NCBI GenBank assembly: GCA_029204225.1
Contig: CM055099.1
Span: 64,229,614 to 64,293,613, forward strand
Length of the DNA stretch: 64,000 nucleotides
From: Diphasiastrum complanatum
Lineage: Eukaryota > Streptophyta > Lycopodiopsida > Lycopodiales > Lycopodiaceae
Direction: 5' to 3'
Position numbers and translations under genes: made by a program
Shown: positions 22,200 through 33,558 of the stretch, piece after piece
Layout: each line of letters starts with the position of its first letter
How positions within the stretch are numbered: position 1 is the first letter of the stretch
Notes under the pieces: model-generated
Seen by the model: only the letters and a program-made list of their open reading frames with translations
What the model was told of the DNA's origin: nothing
Databases searched by the model: none

Positions 22200-24295
22200 T
22201 GTAGCGCAGGCATCCCAAAGGGAGCCGTGAACCACGACTTAGCTTCCCAGCCTTCAACCCTTGCCATCCAAACCCACTTGACATACAAGCAGCCAACTCG
22301 CCAACAACGATCAGACTTAACCAACTTGAAGTTCCGAAAACCAACATTGAGATCCAACCTGGCGCCATGCCAGATCGGGGGTCCCGACGTGGGTGACTTC
22401 CCTCCAAGCAAGCCGCCCGACATACATCAAACGTAACCAACTCGAAGCTTCGTTACAAACGAGTAACATCCATTCCAAGCAAGCGATCTGACTTACATCA
22501 GACTTAACCAACTGAAAGCTTCGTCACGAGCGCTGGAAGCCAACCTGGCGCCACGCCAGACTGGACAGCCATAAACAGGTAACATCCACCCAAGCAAGCC
22601 ATCCAACTCAGCCGACAGGTTAGAGCCCGTTCCCCAAGAGCTTAACCCATTCACGTTCATGCAAGGAACACTCAGAACCACAAGCCGCGACAGATATGGA
22701 AACAACCAGTTCCTGGACCAAATGGTCCCGACAGCATATCGCTGGCGCCACGGACCGAATGGTCCCGACGGCATACCGCTGGCGTCCCGGGATACGACCC
22801 TCAGCTATGTGCCAAGTTAAAAATTTTGAAAGCGGCCTTACAACTGGCGCTTTTACCGAACACTGAAACCCAGAAGGTAATCAGAGTCAGTTTGAGGAAA
22901 ATCCCACTTTATTGATAAATCTGAGAAGGTTACATTTCAAGTGTGTGACCGACCCTAGTCTCCGGGAGAACTGTGGGCAACACCTTGCACAACAGTTGTC
23001 TTGATGAACCCCAAACCGTGGCCATTTCCGTGAGATCCGCATAGCTGACCGGCCAGTCGGCTCTGATACCACATGTAGCGCAGGCATCCCAAAGGGAGCC
23101 GGGAACCACGACTTATCTTCCCAGCCTTCAACCCTTGCCATCCAAACCCACTTGACATACAAGCAGCCAACTCGCCAACAACGATCAGACTTAACCAACT
23201 TGAAGTTCCAAAAACCAACATTGAGATCCAACCTGGCGCCATGCCAGATCGGGGGTCCCGACGTGGGTGACTTCCCTCCAAGCAAGCCGCCCGACATACA
23301 TCAAACGTAACCAACTCGAAGCTTCGTTACAAACGAGTAACATCCATTCCAAGCAAGCGGTCTGACTTACATCAGACTTAACCAACTGAAAGCTTCGTCA
23401 CGAGCGCTGGAAGCCAACCTGGTGCCACGCCAGACTGGACAGCCATAAACAGGTAACATCCACCCAAGCAAGCCATCCAACTCAGCCGACAGGTTAGAGC
23501 CCGTTCCCCAAGAGCTTAACCCATTCACATTCATGCAAGGAACACTTAGAACCACAAGCCGCGACAGATATGGAAACAACCAGTTCCTGGACCAAATGGT
23601 CCCGACAGCATACCGCTGGCGCCACGGACCGAATGGTCCCGACGGCATACCGTTGGCGTCCCGGGATACGACCCTCAGCTTTGTGCCAAGTTGAAAATTT
23701 TGAAAGCGGCCTTACAACTGGCGCTTTTACCGAACACTGAAACCCCGAAGGTAATCAGAGTCAGTTTGAGGAAAATCCCACTTTATTGATAAATCTGAGA
23801 AGGTTACATTTCAAGTGTGTGACCGACCCTAGTCTCCGGGGCGCTAGCATGCCAAGGCGAGAGCCATGACAACATTCCAGCAAGGGAGGCTGAGACTTGG
23901 TTGGAGCTCGCCCTGAGTCGCAACCCGCACTCCCCTATAGTATTGGTGTGATTCGGCACCCCCCCCCCCTCATACCAAGCACTCTACCCAAGCTGCTAAA
24001 GCACGTTTTTCTCTCTCTAGGATTTTCTCTTTCTAGAAGGTCTTTTTCTCTCTCTAGAATTTATTGATCCCCAGGCTTCCTTTAATCATGCCTAGATCGT
24101 GTGAGGTGATTGCACATCGATATGAGCTCTCTGGAGTTCGCTAGAACCGATCAAAGATTTTCAACCATAGGAACTTGGCGCCGGCTGGATTCTGGTCACA
24201 GTGGCGCCGGGAGCAGCAGGGGCGCTGCTTGCGCCGGGGACATAGCTGGCGCCGATGGCGCCGGAAGTAAAGCTTGTAAAGGTGGCTTTACAACA
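22200..24295 (-). mobile_element. Nested minus-strand element C with GTATG duplication
   Basis: Reverse-complement LTR ends TGTAGCGC (22200) and CTTTACAACA (24295) are flanked by GTATG at 22195-22199 and 24296-24300. The target is LTR B, whose sequence continues across the site. The left LTR is cut at about 22966, and almost all of the internal region is deleted, leaving some 100 bp next to the primer-binding site at 23059-23071. The right LTR (23074-24295, 1222 bp) is complete. Confidence 0.9.
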
Positions 24296-24300
24296 GTATG

Positions 24301-24382
24301 TCAAGTGGGTTTGGATGGCAAGAGTTGAAGGCTGGGAAGCTAAGTCGTGGTTCCCGACTCCCTTTGAGATGCCTGTGCTACA
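24301..24382 (+). mobile_element. 3' end of plus-strand LTR B
   Basis: 82 bp matching the LTR 3' end (TCAAGTGGGTTTGGATGG to GTGCTACA). It joins to 22199 once the nested element and one GTATG are removed. Confidence 0.85.
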
Positions 24383-24811
24383 CACTGCCTCCAGCATTGT
24401 CCCCGGCGCCAGCAGCGCCCTTGCTGCTCCCGGCGCCACTGTGACCAGAATCCAGCCGGCACCAAGTTCCTATGGCTGAAAATCTTTGATCGGTTCTAGC
24501 GAAGTCCAGATAGCTCAGATCGATGTGCAATCACCTCACACGATCTAGGCATGATTAAAGGAAGCCTGGGGATCAATAAATTCTAGAGAGAGAAAATGAC
24601 ATTCAGAGAGAGAAAATGTGCTTTACCAGCCTGGGTAAAGTACTTGGTATCAGGGGAGGTAGCGAATCCCACCAATACTATAGGGGAGTGCGAGTTGTGA
24701 CTCAGAGCGAGTTCCAACCAAGTCTCAGCCTCCTTTGCTGGAACGTTGTCCTGGCACTTGCCTTGGCATGCCAACGCCCCAGAGACTAGGGTCGGTCACA
24801 CACTTGAAATG
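24383..24811 (+). mobile_element. Middle part of element A 3' LTR
   Basis: 429 bp of plus-strand LTR lacking its first ~43 bp and ending at ...TTGAAATG. Here a minus-strand LTR begins (TGTATCGC at 24812). It probably belongs to the same 3' LTR as 21483-21525 and 33495-33553. Confidence 0.7.
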
Positions 24812-26023
24812 TGTATCGCAGGCATCCCAAAGGGAGCCGGGAACCACGACTTAGCTTCCCAGCCTTCAACTCTTGCCATCCAAACCCACTTGACATACAA
24901 GCAGCCAACTCGCCAACAACGATCAGACTTAACCAACTTGAAGTTCCGAAAACCAACATTGAGATCCAACCTGGCGCCATGCCAGATCGGGGGTCCCGAC
25001 GTGGGTGACTTCCCTCCAAGCAAGCCGCCCGACGTACATCAAACTTAACCAACTGGAAGCTTCGTTACAAACGAGTAACATCCATTCCAAGCAAGCGATC
25101 TGACTTACATCAGACTTAACCAAGTGAAAGCTTCGTCACGAGCGCTGGAAGCCAACCTGGCGCCACGCCAGACTGGACAGCCATAAACAGGTAACATCCA
25201 CCCAAGCAAGCCATCCAACTCAGCCGACACGTTAGAGCCCGTTCCCCAAGAGCTTAACCCATTCACGTTCATGCAAGGAACACTCAGAACCACAAGCCGC
25301 GACAGATATGGAAACAACCAGTTCCTGGACCAAATGGTCCCGACAGCATATCGCTGGCGCCACGGACCGAATGGTCCCGACGGCATACCGCTGGCGTCCC
25401 GGGATACGACCCTCAGCTATGTGCCAAGTTAAAAATTTTGAAAGCGGCCTTACAACTGGCGCTTTTACCGAACACTGAAACCCCGAAGGTAATCAGAGTC
25501 AGTTTAAGGAAAATCTCACTTTATTGATAAATCTGAGAAGGTTACATTTCAAGTGTGTGACCGACCCTAGTCTCCGGGGCGCCAGCATGCCAAGGCGAGA
25601 GCCATGACAACATTCCAGCAAGGGAGGCTGAGACTTGGTTGGAGCTCGCCTTGAGTCGCAACCCGCACTCCCCTATAGTATTGGTGTGATTCGGCACCCC
25701 CCCCCCCTCATACCCAGCACTCTACCCAAGCTGGTAAAGCACGTTTTTCTCTCTCTAGGATTTTCTCTTTCTAGAAAGTCATTTTCTCTCTCTCTAGATT
25801 TTATTGATCCCCAGGCTTCCTTTAATCATGCCTAGATCGTGTGAGGTGATTGCACATCGATCTGAGCTCTCTGGACTCCGCTAGAACCGATCAAAGATTT
25901 TCAGCCATAGGAACTTGGCGCAGTCTGGATTCTGGTCACAGTGGCGCCGGCATTGTTGGCGCCGGGAGCAGCAAGGGCGCTGCTGGCGCCGAAAGTAAAG
26001 CTTGTAAAGGTAGCTTTACAACA
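24812..26023 (-). mobile_element. Minus-strand LTR, left end of array D
   Basis: 1212-bp reverse-complement LTR, TGTATCGC to CTTTACAACA, followed by the reverse polypurine tract at 26024-26037. It is therefore the 3' LTR of a minus-strand element. The left flank AAATG would be its target duplication, but the matching right flank is lost. Confidence 0.9.
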
Positions 26024-28072
26024 TCCACCCCACCTTTATAAAATCCGATGTCCTCATCAGATGTCAGATTAAAGTAAAGGTGTCTCCCAATTAAAATAAC
26101 TATACATTTAAGCTACTTGGCACAGTACTCAATTTACTGGCCACTTTTTATTAACATTGAAGCTGGCACACCACAAGTCGGAGGCTCAGCTCTTTGTACT
26201 GAAAAATTACATAACTTGAAAAAAATATCTTTGTCTGGGAAAAGCGTAGATTTGATATCGCTTTCGTAATACCCGAGAACCTTATTAACTGGTGACAGAG
26301 GCCTTTCTTTGAAATGTACGCCCCTGTCACTTCTGACTTTCGACTTTGGAACTCCTTTGAGCTCCTGATTTGTCCTTGATGCACTTTGTGTTGAGCTCCC
26401 TGAGCTCCAGATTTGTTAAGTTCCGCACAGGTATCAAGGCTCCCTGAGCCGAAGGATTTATCCTTTGATTGCCCACTTTATGGTCCACTCTGTGCCTTGT
26501 TGCTTCTGCACCTTGATTTCTCTCCTTGTCCCAGCCTCATCTTGATACTTTTCCATCTTGGCTCTTTAAGGTAGGCAAAGATTGAGTACTCCGCAATGCA
26601 CCTCTCACTTAGCTTGAAGTAGCTCTTTGAATCAGCCCAAATGTAACCATTGACCTCGTGGAAAGCCAAAGGGTCGCACCAGTTTGATCCGCATCCGAAC
26701 TATCTCTTCGCGTTTGTTTGAAGCACCATGTCCGTCGCGCAAAACTTGACTTTCACAATTCCATCACTGGTTAGTTGCCTCACACTCAAAACAAGAAGTG
26801 TACATCGAGCTTGGCTTCAAGTAGCTCTCTTTGAATCAAACACATCCACCCAGAGTTTGCACTAGTCCGATCTCAACGCGAACTGTCCCTTAGCGTCCGT
26901 TCGAAATACCAAGTCTCTCATGCAAGACTCAACTTTCACAGTTCCTTCATTGATCAGCTGCCTTACATGTAACACAAGCCAGCGTACTCATATGTTTCCT
27001 CATCATTGCTGGTCCAGAGAAAGCCTATAACAAACTTTCCTTTCCATAACAAAAACTTGTCAACTTATTAGGTCCAAAGTTTGCCAGTTTCCTCGTGTGA
27101 GTATGGCTAGGTCACCTTGAATTTGCCCCCATTTTGATCAACTTTAATTCAAAATTTGCCCCAAGAGAGAGGTGTGTGTGATAGTTCCCCTCCACTTAAT
27201 AAATCAGCTAATCGGACTTAGAGTAGAGTTCTTCGGACAAAAAGCCTTTCCAACACTTTGCTTCTCATATGCTAGGATTATGGCTCGATCCAACTTGTTG
27301 CCAATCTCTGAAGAGGATCCTAGTCTTTTCCCCTTTGAGGAAAAACCCAACTGATACTGGATATCACCCATACTCAGTGAGTTTCAGTTCCGAAGGTGGC
27401 CGTCCCAAAATGAAGACCAACTACTATAGAAGATCTCCCCTGAAATTGCCCTTCCCAACTTTTGACTTCCTGCTTGCGTCTGGTGGGCGTTGTCGCAAAT
27501 GAAACTAACCCAAGAAACAGGCTAGCCATCCATCCTTTGCAAACATCGAGTCATTTCGTTGTCGTTCACGTGCGAGTACTTGAACTGCAAATCCGTCGCA
27601 CAGATTCTGGATATCGCCCATGCTCAGTGAGTTTCAGTTCCGAAGGTGGCGTCCCAAAATGAAGACCAACTGCTCCATAGAAGATCTCCCCTGAAATGGC
27701 CCTTTCCAACTTTTGACTTCCTGCTTGCGTCTGGTGGGCGTTGTCGCACATGAAACTAACCCAAGAAACAGGCTAGCCATCCATCCTTTGCAAACATTGA
27801 GTCGTTTCGTTGTCGTTCACGTGTGAGTACTTGAACTGCAAATCCGCCCCACAGATTCTGTAGTCCTCTTTGTTTGATGGTATCAGCCTTCAAAAGAAAA
27901 GGTTCCTTCTCGAGCCATCAGCTCCTTGTATCACAAGCAATCATGCAAACCAGGCAAAGCACGCGTATTAAGACTCACCACGAATACGTACAAGTAAGAC
28001 ACTCAGGCAGGTTTACTAACAAGTAAGAAAGACAAGGTCCCCCTTTGAGATGGTCCTGCCAACGGACCTTTG
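26024..28072 (-). mobile_element. Internal region of array D, unit 1, lacking the leader
   Basis: About 2.05 kb homologous to 19740-21482 in reverse. The leader with primer-binding site and the stem-loop repeats is deleted: the sequence passes from the GGACCTTTG block straight into an LTR at 28073. No gag-pol is present. It contains a 250-bp duplication described separately. Confidence 0.85.
27355..27853 (-). repeat. 250-bp tandem duplication in the element internal region
   Basis: Two units (27355 and 27605) share TCAGTGAGTTTCAGTTCCG, GAAGATCTCCCCTGAAAT and TCTGGTGGGCGTTGTCGCA. The next copy of the element has the first unit and only about 35 bp of a second (30640-30920). Element A has one unit in full. 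Confidence 0.9.
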
Positions 28073-29298
28073 TGTAACGCAGGCATCCCAAAGGGAGCCG
28101 GGAACCACAACTTAGCTTCCCAGCCTTCAACTCTTGCCATCCGAACCCACTTGACATACAAGCAGCCAACTCGCCAACAACGATCATACTTAACCAACTT
28201 GAAGTTCCAAAAACCAACATTGAGATCCAACCTGGCGCCATGCCAAATCGGGGGTCCCGACGTGGGTGACTTCCCTCCAAGCAAGCCGCCCGACATACAT
28301 CAAACTTAACCAACTCGAAGCTTCGTTACAAACGAGTAACATCCAATCCAAGCAAGCGGTCCGACTTACATCAGACTTAACCAACTGAGAGCTTCGTCAC
28401 GAGCGCTGGAAGCCAACCTGGCGCCACGCCAGACTGGATAGCCATAAACAGGTAACATCCACCCAAGCAAGCCATCCAACTCAGCCGACAGGTTAGAGCC
28501 CATTCCCCAAGAGCTTAACCCATTCACGTTCATGCAAGGAATACTCAGAACCACAAGCCGCGACAGATATGGAAACAACCAGTTCCTGGACCAAATGGTC
28601 CCGACAGCATACCGCTGGAGCCACGGACCGAATGGTCCCGACGGCATACCGCTGGCGTTCCAGGATACGACCCTCAGCTATGTGCCAAGTTAAAAATTTT
28701 GAAAGCGGCCTTACAACTGGCGCTTTTACCGAACACTGAAACCCAGAAGGTAATCAGAGTCAGTTTGAGGAAAATCCCACTTTATTGATAAATCTGAGAA
28801 GGTTACATTTCAAGTGTGTGACCGACCCTAGTCTCCGGGGCGCTAGCATGCCAAGGCGAGAGCCATGACAACATTCCAGCAAGGGAGGCTGAGACTTGGT
28901 TGGAGCTCGCCCTGAGTCGCAACCCGCACTCCCCTATAGTATTGGTGTGATTCGGCACCCCCCTCATACCAAGCACTCTACCCAAGCTGGTAAAGCACGT
29001 TTTTCTCTCTCTAGGATTTTCTCTTTCTAGAAAGTCATTTTCTCTCTCTAGATTTTATTGATCCCCAGGCCTCCTTTAATCATGCCTAGATCGTGTGAGG
29101 TGATTGCACATCGATCTGAGCTCTCTGGACTTCGCTAGAACCGATCAAAGGTTTTCAGCCATAGGAACTTGGCGCCGGCTAGATTCTGGTCACAGTGGCG
29201 CCGGGAGCGGCGCCGGCGCCGTTGGCGCCAGGAGCAGCAGGGGCGCTGCTGGCGCCGATGGCACCGGAAGTAAAGCTTGTAAAGGTAGCTTTACAACA
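28073..29298 (-). mobile_element. Minus-strand LTR in the middle of array D
   Basis: 1226-bp reverse-complement LTR, TGTAACGC to CTTTACAACA. It is flanked by element internal sequence on both sides, so it is shared by two units, as produced by unequal recombination. Confidence 0.9.
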
Positions 29299-31622
29299 TC
29301 CACCCCACCTTTATAAAATCTGATGTCCTCATCAGATGTCAGATTAAAGTAAAGGTGTCTCCCAATTAAAATAACTATACATTTAAGCTACTTGGCACAG
29401 TACTCAATTTACTGGCCACTTTTTATTAACATTGAAGCTGGCACACCACAAGTCGGAGGCTCAGCTCTTTGTACTGAAAAATTACATAACTTGAAAATAT
29501 ATCTTTGTCTGGGAAAAGCGTAAATTTGATATCGCTTTCGTAAAATCCGAGAACCTTATTAACTGGTGACAGAGGCCTTTCTTTGAAATGTTCGCCCCTG
29601 TCGCTTCTGACTTTCGACTTTGGAACTCCTTTGAGCTCCTGATTTGTCCTTGATGCACTTTGTGTTGAGCTCCCTGAGCTCCAGATTTGTTCAGTTCCGC
29701 ACAGGTATCAAGGCTCCCTGAGCCGAAGGATTTATCGTTTGATTGCACACTTTATGGTCCACTTCGTGCCTTGTTGCTTCAGCACTTTGATTTCTCTCCT
29801 TGTCCCACCCTCATCTTGATACTTTTCCATCTTGGCTCTTTAAGGTAGGCAAAGATTGAGTAATCCGCAATGCACCTCTCACTTAGCTTGAAGTAGCTCT
29901 TTGAATCAGCCCAAATGTAACCATTGACCTCGTGGAAAGCCAAAGGGTCGCACCAGTTTGATCCGCATCCGAACTATCTCTTCGCGTATGTTTGAAGCAC
30001 CATGTCCGTCGCGCAAAACTTGACTTTCACAATTCCATCACTGGTTAGTTGCCTCACAGTCAAAACAAGAAGTGTACATCGAGCTTGGCTTCAAGTAGCT
30101 CTCTTCGAATCAGAAACATGCACCCAGAGTTTGCACTAATCCGATCTCAACGCGAATTGTCCCTTAGCGTCCGTTCGAAATACCAAGTCTCTCATGCAAG
30201 ACTCAACTTTCTCAGTTCCTTCATTGATCAGCTGCCTTACGCGTAACACAAGCCAACGTACTCATATGTTTCCTCATCATTGCTGGTCCAGAGAAAGCCT
30301 ATAACAAACTTTCCTTTCCACAACAAAAACTTGTCAACTTATTAGGTCCAAAGTTCGCCAGTTTCCTCGTGTGAGTATGGCTAGGTCACCTTGAATTTGC
30401 CCCCATTTTGATCAACTTTAATTCAAAATTTGCCCCAAGAGAGAGGTGTGTGTGATAGTTCCCCTCCACTTAATAAATCAGCTGATCAGACTTTAGAGTA
30501 GAGTTCTTCGGACAAAAAGCCTTTCCAACACTTTGCTTCCCATCTGCTAGGATTATGGCTCGATCCAACTTGTTGCCAATCTCTGAAGAGGATCCTAGTC
30601 TTTTCCCCTTTGAGGAAAAACCCAACTGATACTGGATATCACCCATGCTCAGTGAGTTTCAGTTCCGAAGGTGGCCGTCCCAAAATGAAGACCAAATGCT
30701 ATAGAAGATCTCCCCTGAAATTGCCCTTTCCAACTTTTGACTTCCTGCTTGCGTCTGGTGGGCGTTGTCGCAAATGAAACTAACCCAAAAAACAGGCTAG
30801 TCATCCATCCTTTGCAAACATTGAGTCATTTCATTGTCGTTCACGTGCAAGTACTTGAACTGCAAATCCGCCGCACAGATTCTGGATATCACCCATGCTC
30901 AGTGAGTTTCAGTTCCTTCTCGAGCCATCAGCTCCTTGTATCACAAGCAATCATGCAAACCAGGCAAAGCACGAGTACTAAGACTCACCACGAATACGTA
31001 CAAGTAAGACACTCAGGCAGGTTTACTAACAAGTAACAAAGACAAGATCCCCCTTTGAGATGGTCCTGCCAACGGACCTTTGCCTGGCCGCGCCCATACA
31101 AATCGATCACGGAATTAGCCCACATAGGACACCCCTCCAACTATCCGTGCTTTCACCATTAAGCAGCACATTGCCTCAGTCACGCCCCACCACTTTTTGG
31201 TCGATAGCCCTTATAGCTAAACGATCGGCAGCTATCCCGCACCGGCAGCTAACCACCCGTGCTTTACACCCGAATTCGAGCAGCATCTCTGTATCAATGG
31301 TTAACCCGTACAGTTCGAATATGTCGCCCCGCACCCCACAAGGTACAGACCGTGCTTTCACCTCCCTAGGCAGCACTTTGCCTCATCCGTCCTACGTGCA
31401 GACAGCGCCAGGCCCGAACCGCGAGAACTGACCGTGCTTACACCTCAAGGGCAGCACCTTGACTCATCAAGTCCCTCGTTCTGCCGACCACCCCGACCGT
31501 GGACGCACCCGTGCTTACACTGTGGGCAGCACCTTGCACAACAGTTGTCTTGATGAACCCCAAACCGTGGCCATTTCCGTGAGATCCGCATAGCTGACCG
31601 GCCAGTCGGCTCTGATACCACA
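29299..31622 (-). mobile_element. Internal region of array D, unit 2
   Basis: Complete minus-strand internal region, from the reverse polypurine tract (29299-29312) to the reverse primer-binding site (31608-31620). It includes the five leader stem-loops at about 31150-31530. No retroelement protein motif is visible. Confidence 0.88.
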
Positions 31623-33494
31623 TGTAGCGCAGGCATCCCAAAGGGAGCCGGGAACCACGACTTAGCTTCCCAGCCTTCAACCCTTGCCATCCAAACCCAC
31701 TTGACATACAAGCAGCCAACTCGCCAACAACGATCAGACTTAACCAACTTGAAGTTCCAAAAACCAACATTGAGATCCAACCTGGCGCCATGCCAGATCG
31801 GGGGTCCCGACGTGGGTGACTTCCCTCCAAGCAAGCCGCCCGACATACATCAAACGTAACCAACTCGAAGCTTCGTTACAAACGAGTAACATCCATTCCA
31901 AGCAAGCGATCTGACTTACATCAGACTTAACCAACTGAAAGCTTCGTCACGAGCGCTGGAAGCCAACCTGGCGCCACGCCAGACTGGACAGCCATAAACA
32001 GGTAACATCCACCCAAGCAAGCCATCCAACTCAGCCGACAGGTTAGAGCCCGTTCCCCAAGAGCTTAACCCATTCACGTTCATGCAAGGAACACTCAGGA
32101 CCACAAGCCGCGACAGATATGGAAACAACCAGTTCCTGGACCAAATGGTCCCGACAGCATACCGCTGGCGCCACGGACCGAATGGTCCCGACGGCATACC
32201 GTTGGCGTCCCGGGATACGACCCTCAGCTATGTGCCAAGTTAAAAATTTTGAAAGCAGCCTTACAACTGGCGCTTTTACCGAACACTAAAACCCCGAAGG
32301 TAATCAGAGTCAGTTTGAGGAAAATCCCACTTTATTGATAAATCTGAGAAGGTTACATTTCAAGTGTGTGTGTTGCGCCGGCGCCTCAAAGGGCGCTGGG
32401 ACTTGAGCGGTTTCCCCAACACGCGCTTGAGTCTAACATTCATCCATCATGCACTTACGTAAAAGCCAACTCAGAATCGTAACAAGCTTAACCATTCAGA
32501 CTTAAGAAAACTGGAATCCCAACCAACCCGAAAGCCAACTCAGAATCCGTCCCCAAAAGGTAACCAAAGGCAAAGACAAGCCACACATGAAACCCAAGGC
32601 ATAGTGGTCGCCAAACTGACCAATTGGCATAGCGGCAAGCCCCATGTCGATGACAGGGACCCTTAGGCGCCAGCGACGCAAAAAGGTTGTAGTAAGGGTC
32701 CTTCCACTTGGACCAGTCCCGGAGGCGAAACCGAAATGGTAATCATCCCCAAGGATCAACTTTATTAGATTTGGAAGAGGTTACATTCATACATAGACTG
32801 ACCGGTCTCGGGGCCACCAACACGTGCTGGGCATTGTGCCTGGCTCGTGCTGGTAGAGGGAGCTGAGACCTGGCGACTGGATTCCTGGCGCTGGTTGAGC
32901 TGCCCAAGTTTCTGTCTGCCGGACTCCCCCTATAGTTCTGCTGTGATTCGGCGCACCCCCTCTGGTTTGAAACATAGTGCTTTCTGGTAAAGCACGCTTT
33001 TTAGGACTTAGTTTTTATTTTGCTGATTAAGCCTGGCAAGCCTGGCAGAATCAGTCTGGCTCCCGGACATGGGTCCCGGGAGCCGTCCCGGCGGCCGAAT
33101 CAACCTGCTTTCCTGACTAGGCCATGACTCGAGCTCCAGAGCTAGCTCATGACTTTGTGACTACTTGACTGGCTCACCACAGGTCGGAGGCTCAGTCCTT
33201 GACATTCTAACTTGCTCTGGGACCTTAGGGAGTGTCACCCCTTTGAGTCTTACAGGGCACGCTGGGTGCACCCAAGTCAGCTTTACAACACTGACCGACC
33301 CTAGTGTCCGGGGCGCTAGCATGCCAAGGCGAGAGCCATGACAACATTCCAGCAAGGGAGGCTGAGACTTGGTTGGAGCTCGCCCTGAGTCGCAACCCGC
33401 ACTCCCCTATAGTATTGGTGTGATTCGGCACCCCCCCCCTCATACCAAGCACTCTACCCAAGCTGGTAAAGCACGTTTTTCTCTCTCTAGGATT
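31623..33494 (-). mobile_element. Minus-strand LTR, right end of array D, interrupted and truncated
   Basis: Reverse-complement LTR from TGTAGCGC (31623) to 32370. It is broken by a different LTR (32371-33290), continues at 33291 with GACCGACCCTAGTGTCCGG, and stops at 33494 inside the CTCTCTAGGATT block. About 270 bp that should reach CTTTACAACA are missing. Confidence 0.85.
32371..33290 (-). mobile_element. Related but divergent LTR (second subfamily) inside the LTR
   Basis: 920 bp, TGTTGCGCCGG to AGCTTTACAACA. It shares only islands with the main LTR: the polyadenylation region (CAACTTTATTAGAT against CCACTTTATTGATA), CTATAGT...TGTGATTCGGC, GGTAAAGCACG and the terminal AGCTTTACAACA. It sits between two parts of a main-family LTR, so it is probably a solo LTR insertion. 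Flanks GTGTG and CTGAC do not form a clean duplication. Confidence 0.75.
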
Positions 33495-33553
33495 GTTGAA
33501 TGCTGGGAAGCTAAGTCGTGGTTCCTGGCTCCCTTTGGGATGCCTGCGCTACA
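33495..33553 (+). mobile_element. 3' terminus of element A
   Basis: 59 bp match the plus-strand LTR end (GCTGGGAAGCTAAGTCGTGG to GCGCTACA). The next five bases, 33554-33558, are CATGG, identical to those before the 5' LTR at 17963-17967. This marks the right end of the whole 15.6-kb nest. Confidence 0.85.
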
Positions 33554-33558
33554 CATGG

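Noticed and set aside
21508-33461. Many 60-140 codon frames within the LTRs and internal regions, identical between copies
   Set aside because: They recur only because the LTR recurs, occur on both strands, have no retroelement protein motif, and overlap LTR signals.
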